From Eunapius fragilis (taxonomy: Eukaryota; Porifera; Demospongiae; Spongillida; Spongillidae): DNA of 64,000 nucleotides. The stretch is taken from the NCBI GenBank assembly GCA_963681505.1, contig OY811980.1:62001-126000 (forward strand). The letters are read 5' to 3'. Below, piece after piece: positions 1-9,536 of this stretch. Each line of letters begins with the position of its first letter. The stretch's first letter is position 1. The position numbers were made by a program, and so were the translations under genes. Below the pieces are notes generated by a model, which was not told the DNA's origin, did not search any database, and worked only from the letters and a program-made list of their open reading frames with translations.

Positions 1-126
1 AGCAGGTATCCTCGGGGTGGCATTTAAAACAGATAGAGGAATGGTTACTGCTATCCTCCATGTGTGCAGTGGTTTGCTCATATTGCATGTCTCATCAACA
101 CCTCGATGCTAAGATAGTCAATATTT

Positions 127-217
127 CCCATAGAGATGTATGGGTGGTTTCCCATAGGAATGTATGGGTGGGAACCTACTTTTGAATCGCTTGGTAAACC
201 CATACCAAAGCAGGTAT
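127..217 (+). other. Hairpin/dyad-symmetry cluster between adjacent monomers
   Basis: Within 91 bases there are four inverted repeats: CCCATA/TATGGG at 127-132 and 139-144; the same at 151-156 and 163-168; GTATGGGT/ACCCATAC (8 bp, perfect) at 162-169 and 198-205; and ATACC/GGTAT at 202-206 and 213-217 with a 6-base loop. The second and third share the TATGGG arm and so compete. The cluster recurs in most K-type junctions. In copies reading AAACCCTTACC (most C' and many C monomers) the 8-bp dyad is broken. Dyad symmetry enriched in centromeric satellites is a published theme; a structural or centromeric role here is inference. Confidence 0.75.
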
Positions 218-356
218 CCTCGGGGTGGCATTTAAAACAGATAGAGGAATGGTTACTGCTATCTTCCATGTGTGCAGTGGTTTGCTCATATTGCATGTCT
301 CATCAACACCTCGATGCTAAGATAGTCAAAAATTTCCCATAGAAATGTATGGGTGG
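172..356 (+). repeat. Representative 185-bp monomer (K body, single hairpin at its end)
   Basis: This is a convenient reference copy, counted from GAACCTAC to the base before the next GAACCTAC. In order it holds the CGCTTGGTAAACCCATACC segment, the ATACC/GGTAT dyad, GTATCCTCGGGGTGGC, the class-defining GGCATTTAAAACAG, GTTACTGCTATCTTCC, GTGCAGTGGTTTGCTC, CAACACCTCGATGC, then GTCAAAAATTTCCC and one CCCATA-N6-TATGGG hairpin. By direct count it is 42% G+C (78 of 185) with three CpGs (AATCGC, CTCGGG, CTCGAT). The length suits one nucleosome plus linker. Confidence 0.95.
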
Positions 357-564
357 GAACCTACTTTTGAATCGCTTGGCAAGCCCATACCAAAGCAGGT
401 ATCCTCGGGGTGGCATTCAACAGAGATAGAGGAGTGGTTACTGCTATCTTCCATGTGTGCAGTGGTTTGCTCATATTGCATGTCTCATCAACACCTCGAT
501 GCTAAGATAGTCAATATTTCCCATAGAGATGTATGGGTGGTTTCCCATAGGAATGTATGGGTGG
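357..564 (+). repeat. Representative 208-bp monomer (B body, double hairpin at its end)
   Basis: This copy runs from one GAACCTAC to the next and is 23 bp longer than the 185-bp form. The extra length lies wholly at its right end. After GTCAATA there are two tandem 24-bp hairpin segments (517-540 and 541-564) where the short form has one, and the A-run before them is one base shorter. The body is class B (GGCATTCAACAGAGATAG). Together 185 + 208 gives the 393-bp dimer that underlies most higher-order periods in this array. Confidence 0.95.
517..564 (+). repeat. 24-bp tandem duplication that creates the long monomer
   Basis: Positions 517-540 and 541-564 are two 24-bp copies differing at two bases in the centre (TAGAGATG versus TAGGAATG). 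Each begins TTTCCCATAG, ends GTATGGGTGG and contains the inverted repeat CCCATA-N6-TATGGG (520-525 with 532-537, and 544-549 with 556-561). The second copy also offers a slipped pairing of TTCCCA with TGGGAA. The same pair occurs in every 208-bp monomer with the same two central differences. This indicates one ancestral duplication spread by array amplification, not repeated independent events. Confidence 0.93.
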
Positions 565-1743
565 GAACCTACTTTTGAATCGCTTGGTAAACCCATATCA
601 AAGCAGGTATCCTCGGGGTGGCATTTAAAACAGATAGAGGAATGGTTACTGCTATCTTCCATGTGTGCAGTTGTTTGCTCATATTGCATGTCTCATCAAC
701 ACCTCGATGCTAAGATAGTCAATATTTCCCATAGAGATGTATGGGTGGTTTCCCACAGGAATGTATGGGTGGGAACCTACTTTTGAATCGCTTGGTAAAC
801 CCATACCAAAGCAGGTATCCTCGGGGTGGCATTTAAAACAGATAGAGGAATGGTTACTGCTATCTTCCATGTGTGCAGTGGTTTGCTCATATTGCATGTC
901 TCATCAACACCTCGATGCTAAGATAGTCAAAAGTTTCCCATAGATATGTATGGGTGGGAACCTACTTTTGAATCGCTTGGCAAACCCATACCAAAGCAGG
1001 TATCCTCGGGGTGGCATTCAACAGAGATAGAGGAGTGGTTACTGCTATCTTCCATGTGTGCAGTGGTTTGCTCATATTGCATGTCTCATCAACACCTCGA
1101 TGCTAAGATAGTCAATATTTCCCATAGTGATGTATGGGTGGTTTCCCATAGGAATGTATGGGTGGGAACCTACTTTTGAATCGCTTGGTAAACCCATACC
1201 AAAGCAGGTATCCTCGGGGTGGCATTTAAAACAGATAGAGGAATGGTTACTGCTATCTTCCATGTGTGCAGTGGTTTGCTCATATTGCATGTCTCATCAA
1301 CACCTCGATGCTAAGATAGTCAAAAATTTCCCATAGAAATGTATGGGTGGGAACCTACTTTTGAATCGCTTGGTAAACCCTTACCAAAGCAGGTATGCTC
1401 GGGGTGGCATTAAAAAGAGATAGAGGAGTGGTTACTGCTATCTTCCATGTGTGCAGTGGTTTGCTCATATTGTATGTCTCATCAACACCTCGATGCTAAG
1501 ATAGTCAATCTTTCCCATAGAGATGTATGGGTGGTTTCCCATAGGAATGTATGGGTTGGAACCTACTTTTGAATCGCTTGGTTAACCCATACCGAAGCAG
1601 GTATGCTCAGGGTGGCATTTAAAACAGATAGAGGAATGGTTACTGCTATCTTCCATGTGTGCAGTGGTTTGCTCATATGGCATGTCTCATCAACACCTCG
1701 ATGCTAAGATAGTCAAAAAATTCCCATAGAAATGTATGGGTGG

Positions 1744-2929
1744 GAACCTACTTTTGAATCGCTTGGTAAACCCATACCAAAGCAGGTATCCTCGGGGTGG
1801 CATTTAAAACAGAGAGAGGAATGGTTACTGCTATCTTCCATGTGTGCAGTGGTCTACTCATATTACATGTCTCATCAACACCTCGATGCAAATATAGTCA
1901 ATATTTCCCATAGAGTTGTATGGGTGGTTTCCCATAGGAATGTATGGGTGGGAGCCTACTTTTGAATCGCTTGGGTAACCCATACTGAAGCAGGTATGCT
2001 CGGGGTGGCATTTCAAACAGATAGAGGAATGGTTACTGCTATCTTCCATGTGTGCAGAGGTTTGCTCATATTGCATGTCTCATCAACACTTCGATGCTAA
2101 GATAGTCAACCTTTCCCATAGAGATGTATGGGTGTTTTCCCATAGGAATGTATGGGTTGGAACCTACTTTTGAATCGCTTGGTTAACCCATACCGAAGCA
2201 GGTATGCTCGGGGTGGCATTTAAATCAGATAGACGAATGGTTACTGCTATCTTCCATGTGTGCAGTGGTTTGCTCATATTGCATGTCTCATCAACACCTC
2301 GATGCTAAGATAGTCAACAATTTCCCATAGAAATGTATGGGTGGGAACCTACTTTTGAATCGCTTGGTAAACCCATACCAAAGCAGGTAAGCTCGGGGTG
2401 GCATTAAAAAGAGATAGAGGAGTGGTTACTGCTATCTTCCATGTGTGCAGTGGTGTGCTCATATTGCATGTCTCATCAACAGCTCGATGCTAAGATAGTC
2501 AATCTTTCCCATAGAGATGTATGGGTGGTTTTCCATAGGAATGTATGGGTTGGAACCTACTTTTGAATCGCTTGGTTAACCCATACCGAAGCAGGTATGC
2601 TCGGGGTGGCATTTAAATCAGATAGAGAAATGGTGACTGCTATCTTCCATGTGTGCAGTGGTTTGCTCATATTGCATGTCTCATCAACACCTCGATGCTA
2701 AGATAGTCAAAAATTTCCCATAGAATTGTATGGGTGGGAACCTACTTTTGAATCGCTTGGTAAACCTTTACAAAAGCAGGTATGCTCGGGGTGGCATTAA
2801 AAAGAGATAGAGGAGTGGTTACTGCTATCTTCCATGTGTGCAGTGGTTTGCTCTTATTGCATGTCTCATCAACACCTCGATGCTAAGATAGTCAAAAATT
2901 TCCCATAGAAATGTATGGGTGGGAACCTA
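1744..2929 (+). repeat. Most diverged block of the array, C/E-rich
   Basis: Monomers here carry many private changes seen rarely or nowhere else: GAGAGAGGAATGG near 1810, GTCTACTCATATTACATG near 1852, GGGAGCC near 1950, GGGTAACCCATACTGAAGC near 1975, GGGTGTTTTCCC near 2130, TAAATCAGATAGACG near 2221, GCAGGTAAGC near 2384, and AACCTTTACAAAAGC near 2763. The last recurs at 17.78 kb. Changed stop and start positions leave few of the usual recurring frames over 2076-3037. The block looks like an older, less homogenised patch kept between amplified segments. Confidence 0.75.
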
Positions 2930-4515
2930 CTTTTGAATCGCTTGGCAAACCCATACCAAAGCAGGTATCCTCGGGGTGGCATTAAACAGAGATAGAGGAG
3001 GGGTTACTGCTATCTTCCATGTGTGCAGTGGTTTGCTCATATTGCATGTCTCATCAACACCTCGATGCTAAGATAGTCAATATTTCCCATAGAGATGTAT
3101 GGGTGGTTTCCCATAGGAATGTATGGGTGGGGGGAACCTACTTTTGAATCGCTTGGTAAACCCATACCAAAGCAGGTATCCTCGGGGTGGCATTTAAAAC
3201 AGATAGAGGAATGGTTACTGCTATCTTCCATGTGTGCAGTGGTTTGCTCATATTGCATGTCTCATCAACACCTCGATGCTAAGATAGTCAATATTTCCCA
3301 TAGAGATGTATGGGTGGTTTCCCATAGGAATGTATGGGTGGGAACCTACTTTTGAATCGCTTGGTAAACCCATACCAAAGCAGGTATCCTCGGGGTGGCA
3401 TTTAAAACAGATAGAGGAATGGTTACTGCTATCTTCCATGTGTGCAGTGGTTTGCTCATATTGCATGTCTCATCAACACCTCGATGCTAAGATAGTCAAA
3501 AATTTCCCATAGAAATGTATGGGTGGGAACCTACTTTTGATTCGCTTGGCAAGCCCATACCAAAGCTGGTATCCTCGGGGTGGCATTCAACAGAGATAGA
3601 GGAGTGGTTACTGCTATCTTCCATGTGTGCAGTGGTTTGCTCATATTGCATGTCTCATAAACACCTCGATGCTAAGATAGTCAATATTTCCCATAGAGAT
3701 GTATGGGTGGTTTCCCATAGGAATGTATGGGTGGGAACCTACTTTTGAATCGCTTGGTAAACCCATACCAAAGCAGGTATCCTCGGGGTGGCATTTAAAA
3801 CAGATAGAGGAATTGTTACTGCTATCTTCCATGTGTGCAGTGGTTTGCTCATATTGCATGTCTCATCAACACCTCGATGCTAAGATAGTCAATATTTCCC
3901 ATAGAGATGTATGGGTGGTTTCCCACAGGAATGTATGGGTGGGAACCTACTTTTGAATCGCTTGGTAAACCCATACCAAAGCAGGTATCCTCGGGGTGGC
4001 ATTTAAAACAGATAGAGGAATGGTTACTGCTATCTTCCATGTGTGCAGTGGTTTGCTCATATTGCATGTCTCATCAACACCTCGATGCTAAGATAGTCAA
4101 AAGTTTCCCATAGAAATGTATGGGTGGGAACCTACTTTTGAATCGCTTGGCAAACCCATACCAAAGCAGGTATCCTCGGGGTGGCATTCAACAGAGATAG
4201 AGGAGTGGTTACTGCTATCTTCCATGTGTGCAGTGGTTTGCTCGTATTGCATGTCTCATCAACACCTCGATGCTAAGATAGTCAATATTTCCCATAGTGA
4301 TGTATGGGTGGTTTCCCATAGGAATGTATGGGTGGGAACCTACTTTTGAATCGCTTGGTAAACCCATACCAAAGCAGATATCCTCGGGGTGGCATTTAAA
4401 ACAGATAGAGGAATGGTTACTGCTATCTTCCATGTGTGCAGTGGTTTGCTCATATTGCATGTCTCATCAACACCTCGATGCTAAGATAGTCAAAAATTTC
4501 CCATAGAATTGTATG
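2930..4515 (+). repeat. K/B/D monomers between the diverged block and duplication copy I
   Basis: Monomers return to the common classes, starting with a D copy (GGCATTAAACAGAG, GAGGAGGGG). The K and B series at about 3.1-4.5 kb closely repeats the one at the start of the window, including GTTTCCCACAGG near 3920 matching 750. The linker near 3127-3136 has three extra G residues (GTGGGGGGAACC). Copy-specific substitutions include TTGATTCGC near 3538, AAGCTGGT near 3564 and TCTCATAAACACC near 3653. Confidence 0.8.
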
Positions 4516-7500
4516 GGTGGGAACCTACTTTTGAATCGCTTGGTAAACCCTTACCAAAGCAGGTATGCTCGGGGTGGCATTAAAAAGAGATAGAGGAGTG
4601 GTTACTGCTATCTTCCATGTGTGCAGTGGTTTGCTCTTATTGCATGTCTCATCAACACCTCGATGCTAAGATAGTCAAAATTTTCCCATAGAAATGTATG
4701 GGTGGGAACCTTCTTTTGAATCGCTTGGCAAACCCATACCAAAGCAGGTATCGTCGGGGTGGCATTAAACAGAGATAGAGGAGGGGTTACTGCTATCTTC
4801 CATGTGTGCAGTGGTTTGCTCATATTGCATGTCTCATCAACACCTCGATGCTAAGATAGTCAATATTTCCCATAGAGATGTATGGGTGGTTTCCCATAGG
4901 AATGTATGGGTGGGAACCTACTTTTGAATCGCTTGGTAAACCCATACCAAAGCAGGTATCCTCGGGGTGGCATTTAAAACAGATAGAGGAATGGTTACTG
5001 CTATCTTCCATGTGTGCAGTGGTTTGCTCATATTGCATGTCTCATCAACACCTCGATGCTAAGATAGTCAATATTTCCCATAGAGATGTATGGGTGGTTT
5101 CCCATAGGAATATATGGGTGGGAACCTACTTTTGAATCGCTTGGTAAACCCATACCAAAGCAGGTATCCTCGGGGTGGCATTTAAAACAGATAGAGGAAT
5201 GGTTACTGCTATCTTCCATGTGTGCAGTGGTTTGCTCATATTACATGTCTCATCAACACCTCGATGCTAAGATAGTCAAAATTTTCCCATAGAAATGTAT
5301 GGGTGGGAACCTACTTTTGAATCGCTTGGCAAACCCATACCAAAGCAGGTATCGTCGGGGTGGCATTAAACAGAGATAGAGGAGGGGGTACTGCTATCTT
5401 CCATGTGTGCAGTGGTTTGCTCATATTGCATGTCTCATCAACACCTCGATGCTAAGATAGTCAATATTTCCCATAGAGATGTATGGGTGGTTTCCCATAG
5501 GATTGTATGGGTGGGAACCTACTTTTGAATCGCTTGGTAAACCCATACCAAAGCAGGTATCCTCGGGGTGGCATTTAAAACAGATAGAGGAATGGTTACT
5601 GCTATCTTCCATGTGTGCAGTGGTTTGCTCATATTGCATGTCTCATCAACACCTCGATGCTAAGATAGTCAATATTTCCCATAGAGATGTATGGGTGGTT
5701 TCCCATAGGAATGTATGGGTGGGAACCTACTTTTGAATCGCTTGGTAAACCCATACCAAAGCAGGTATCCTCGGGGTGGCATTTAAAACAGATAGAGGAA
5801 TGGTTACTGCTATCTTCCATGTGTGCAGTGGTTTGCTCATATTGCATGTCTCATCAACACCTCGATGCTAAGATAGTCAATATTTCCCATAGAGATGTAT
5901 GGGTGGTTTCCCACAGGAATGTATGGGTAGGAACCTACTTTTGAATCGCTTGGTAAACCCATACCAAAGCAGGTATCCTCGGGGTGGCATTTAAAACAGA
6001 TAGAGGAATGGTTACTGCTATCTTCCATGTGTGCAGTGGTTTGCTCATATTGCATGTCTCATCAACACCTCGATGCTAAGATAGTCAAAAGTTTCCCATA
6101 GAAATGTATGGGTGGGAACCTACTTTTGAATCGCTTGGCAAACCCATACCAAAGCAGGTATCCTCGGGGTGGCATTCAACAGAGATAGAGGAGTTGTTAC
6201 TGCTATCTTCCATGTGTGCAGTGGTTTGCTCATATTGCATGTCTCATCAACACCTCGATGCTAAGATAGTCAATATTTCCCATAGTGATGTATGGGTGGT
6301 TTCCCATAGGAATGTATTGGTGGGAACCTACTTTTGAATCGCTTGGTAAACCCATACCAAAGCAGATATCCTCGGGGTGGCATTTAAAACAGATAGAGGA
6401 ATGGTTACTGCTATCTTCCATGTGTGCAGTGGTTTGCTCATATTGCATGTCTCATCAACACCTCGATGCTAAGATAGTCAATATTTCCCATAGAGATGTA
6501 TGGGTGGTTTCCCATAGGAATATATGGGTGGGAACCTACTTTTGAATCGCTTGGTAAACCCATACCAAAGCAGGTATCCTCGGGGTGGCATTTAAAACAG
6601 TTAGAGGAATGGTTACTGCTATCTTCCATGTGTGCAGTGGTTTGCTCATATTGCATGTCTCATCAACACCTCGATGCTAAGATAGTCAATATTTCCCATA
6701 GAGATGTATGGGTGGTTTCCCATAGGAATGTATGGGTGGGAACCTACTTTTGAATCGCTTGGTAAACCCATACCAAAGCAGGTATCCTCGGGGTGGCATT
6801 TAAAACAGATAGAGGAATGGTTACTGCTATCTTCCATGTGTGCAGTGGTTTACTCATATTGCATGTCTCATCAACACCTCGATGCTAAGATAGTCAATAT
6901 TTCTCATAGAGATGTATGGGTGGTTTCCCATAGGAATGTATGGGTCGGAACCTACTTTTGAATCGCTTGGCAAGCCCATACCAAAGCAGGTATCCTCGGG
7001 GTGGCATTCAACAGAGATAGAGGAGTGGTTACTGCTATCTTCCATGTGTGCAGTGGTTTGCTCATATTGCATGTCTCATCAACACCTTGATGCTAAGATA
7101 GTCAATATTTCCCATAGAGATGTATGGGTGGTTTCCCATAGGAATGTATGGGTGGGAACCTACTTTTGAATCGCTTGGTAAACCCATACCAAAGCAGGTA
7201 TCCTCGGGGTGGCATTTAAAACAGATAGAGGAATGGTTACTGCTATCTTCCATGTGTGCAGTGGTTTGCTCATATTGCATGTCTCATCAACACCTCGATG
7301 CTAAGATAGTCAATATTTCCCATAGAGATGTATGGGTGGTTTCCCACAGGAATGTATGGGTGGGAACCTACTTTTGAATCGCTTGGTAAACCCATACCAA
7401 AGCAGGTATCCTCGGGGTGGCATTTAAAACAGATAGAGGAATGGTTACTGCTATCTTCCATGTGTGCAGTGGTTTGCTCATATTGCATGTCTAATCAACT

Positions 7501-7756
7501 CCTCGATGCTAAGATAGTCAAAAGTTTCCCATAGATATGTATGGGTGGGAACCTACTTTTGAATCGCTTGGCAAACCCATACCAAAGCAGGTATCCTCGG
7601 GGTGGCATTCAACAGAGATAGAGGAGTGGTTACTGCTATCTTCCATGTGTGCAGTGGTTTGTTCATATTGCATGTCTCATCAACACCTCGATGCTAAGAT
7701 AGTCAATCTTTCCCATAGAGATGTATGGGTGGTTTCCCATAGGAATGTATGGGTTG

Positions 7757-7941
7757 GAACCTACTTTTGAATCGCTTGGTTAACCCATACCGAAGCATGT
7801 ATGCTCAGGGTGGCATTTAAAACAGATAGAGGAATGGTTACTGCTATCTTCCATGTGTGCAGTGGTTTGCTCATATTGCATGTCTCATCAACACCTCGAT
7901 GCTAAGATAGTCAAAAATTTCTCATAGAAATGTATGGGTGG
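7757..7941 (+). repeat. Class E monomer (GGTTAACC variant)
   Basis: Class E bodies are preceded by a double hairpin with GTCAATCTTT and by GGGTTGG in place of GGGTGGG. They carry GGTTAACCC, ATACCGAAGC and GCTCAGG. The change to GGTTAACC makes a perfect 8-bp palindrome. ACCGAAG adds a CpG, while CTCAGG loses the CpG of CTCGGG. In the right half a later form reads CAGGATGGC. This copy has GCATGTATG, a private variant shared with its counterparts in the segmental duplications near 21.2 and 27.8 kb. Confidence 0.88.
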
Positions 7942-8126
7942 GAACCTACTTTTGAATCGCTTGGTAAACCCTTACCAAAGCAGGTATGCTCGGGGTGGCA
8001 TAAAAAAGAGATAGAGGAGTGGTTACTGCTATCTTCCATGTGTGCAGTGGTTTGCTCTTATTGCATGTCTCATCAACACCTCGATGCTAAGATAGTCAAA
8101 AATTTCCCATAGAAATGTATGGGTGG
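7942..8126 (+). repeat. Class C' monomer (GGCATAAAAAAG variant)
   Basis: This short monomer has AAACCCTTACC, GTATGCTCGG and GGCATAAAAAAGAG, plus TGCTCTTATTG where most others read TGCTCATATTG. It normally follows an E monomer. C' is prominent in the 786-bp tetramers (9.5-13.9 kb) and the segmental duplications, and nearly absent from the right half apart from one copy at 57502-57687. Confidence 0.87.
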
Positions 8127-8334
8127 GAACCTACTTTTGAATCGCTTGGCAAACCCATACCAAAGCAGGTATCCTCGGGGTGGCATTAAACAGAGATAGA
8201 GGAGTGGTTACTGCTATCTTCCATGTGTGCAGTGGTTTGCTCATATTGCATGTCTCATCAACACCTCGATGCTAAGATAGTCAATATTTCCCATAGAGAT
8301 GTATGGGTGGTTTCCCATAGGAATGTATGGGTGG
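8127..8334 (+). repeat. Class D monomer (GGCATTAAACAGAG variant)
   Basis: This body combines CTTGGCAAACCC and GTATCCTCGG with GGCATTAAACAGAG. It looks like an intermediate of the B and C classes. Some copies read GAGGAGGGG (2.99, 4.79, 5.39, 18.03 and 18.63 kb) and some read GTATCGTCGG (4.75, 5.35, 18.0 and 18.6 kb). These private variants help to match the segmental duplication copies. It ends in a double hairpin because a K body follows. Confidence 0.85.
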
Positions 8335-8542
8335 GAACCTACTTTTGAATCGCTTGGTAAACCCATACCAAAGCAGGTATCCTCGGGGTGGCATTTAAAA
8401 CAGATAGAGGAATGGTTACTGCTATCTTCCATGTGTGCAGTGGTTTGCTCATATTGCATGTCTCATCAACACCTCGATGCTAAGATAGTCAATATTTCCC
8501 ATAGAGATGTATGGGTGGTTTCCCATAGGAATGTATGGGTGG
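8335..8542 (+). repeat. Class K monomer, one of a run of consecutive long K units
   Basis: Class K is the commonest body in the left half. Its marks are GGTAAACCCATACC, GTATCCTCGG, GGCATTTAAAACAG and GAGGAATGG. Here K follows K with double hairpins between (8335, 8543, 8751), giving a pure 208-bp period; the run recurs at 21765-22388 and 28330-28930. K bodies are almost always preceded by the double hairpin with GTCAATATTT. Confidence 0.9.
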
Positions 8543-9536
8543 GAACCTACTTTTGAATCGCTTGGTAAACCCATACCAAAGCAGGTATCCTCGGGGTGGC
8601 ATTTAAAACAGATAGAGGAATGGTTACTGCTATCTTCCATGTGTGCAGTGGTTTGCTCATATTGCATGTCTCATCAACACCTCGATGCTAAGATAGTCAA
8701 TATTTCCCATAGAGATGTATGGGTGGTTTCCCATAGGAATGTATGGGTGGGAACCTACTTTTGAATCGCTTGGTAAACCCATACCAAAGCAGGTATCCTC
8801 GGGGTGGCATTTAAAACAGATAGAGGAATGGTTACTGCTATCTTCCATGTGTGCAGTGGTTTGCTCATATTGCATGTCTCATCAACACCTCGATGCTAAG
8901 ATAGTCAAAAATTTCCCATAGAAATGTATGGGTGGGAACCTACTTTTGAATCGCTTGGCAAACCCATACCAAAGCAGGTATCCTCGGGGTGGCATTAAAC
9001 AGAGATAGAGGAGTGGTTACTGCTATCTTCCATGTATGCAGTGGTTTGCTCATATTGCATGTCTCATCAACACCTCGATGCTAAGATAGTCAATATTTCC
9101 CATAGAGATGTATGGGTGGTTTCCCATAGGAATGTACGGGTGGGAACCTACTTTTGAATCGCTTGGTAAACCCATACCAAAGCAGGTATCCTCGGGGTGG
9201 CATTTAAAACAGATAGAGGAATGGTTACTGCTATCTTCCATGTGTGCAGTGGTTTGCTCATATTGCATGTCTCATCAACACCTCGATGCTAAGATAGTCA
9301 ATATTTCCCATAGAGATGTATGGGTGGTTTCCCATAGGAATGTATGGGTGGGAACCTACTTTTGAATCGCTTGGTAAACCCATACCAAAGCAGGTATCCT
9401 CGGGGTGGCATTTAAAACAGATAGAGGAATGGTTACTGCTATCTTCCATGTGTGCAGTGGTTTGCTCATATTGCATGCCTCATCAACACCTCGATGCTAA
9501 GATAGTCAAAAGTTTCCCATAGAAATGTATGGGTGG

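Larger units (their letters stand above)
1..1350 (+). repeat. Alternating K and B monomers at the left end of the window
   Basis: This stretch holds K and B bodies with both tail lengths, beginning inside a K monomer. Near 55 the usual ATCTTCC reads ATCCTCC. K bodies follow double hairpins and B bodies follow single ones. TAGTGATG in the hairpin near 1127 recurs in many B-to-K junctions further right. A closely similar series of monomers recurs at about 3139-4516. Confidence 0.85.

Noticed and set aside
78..296. Recurring minus-strand frame of about 72 codons with several Cys and His, present in a large share of the monomers
   Set aside because: It is the reverse reading of the satellite, with a plus-strand frame overlapping it in the same monomer. 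Its changes follow class variants in the DNA and show no sign of codon-level constraint, and no promoter, splice or polyadenylation context is visible.
136..342. Recurring plus-strand frames of 60-86 codons as a family of tandem small-peptide genes
   Set aside because: Start and stop arise from the hairpin linker (GATGTATGG, CCCATAG, TTTTGA) and lengths simply follow the single or double hairpin. Units of 185 and 208 bp do not keep frame, so no selection for coding is apparent.
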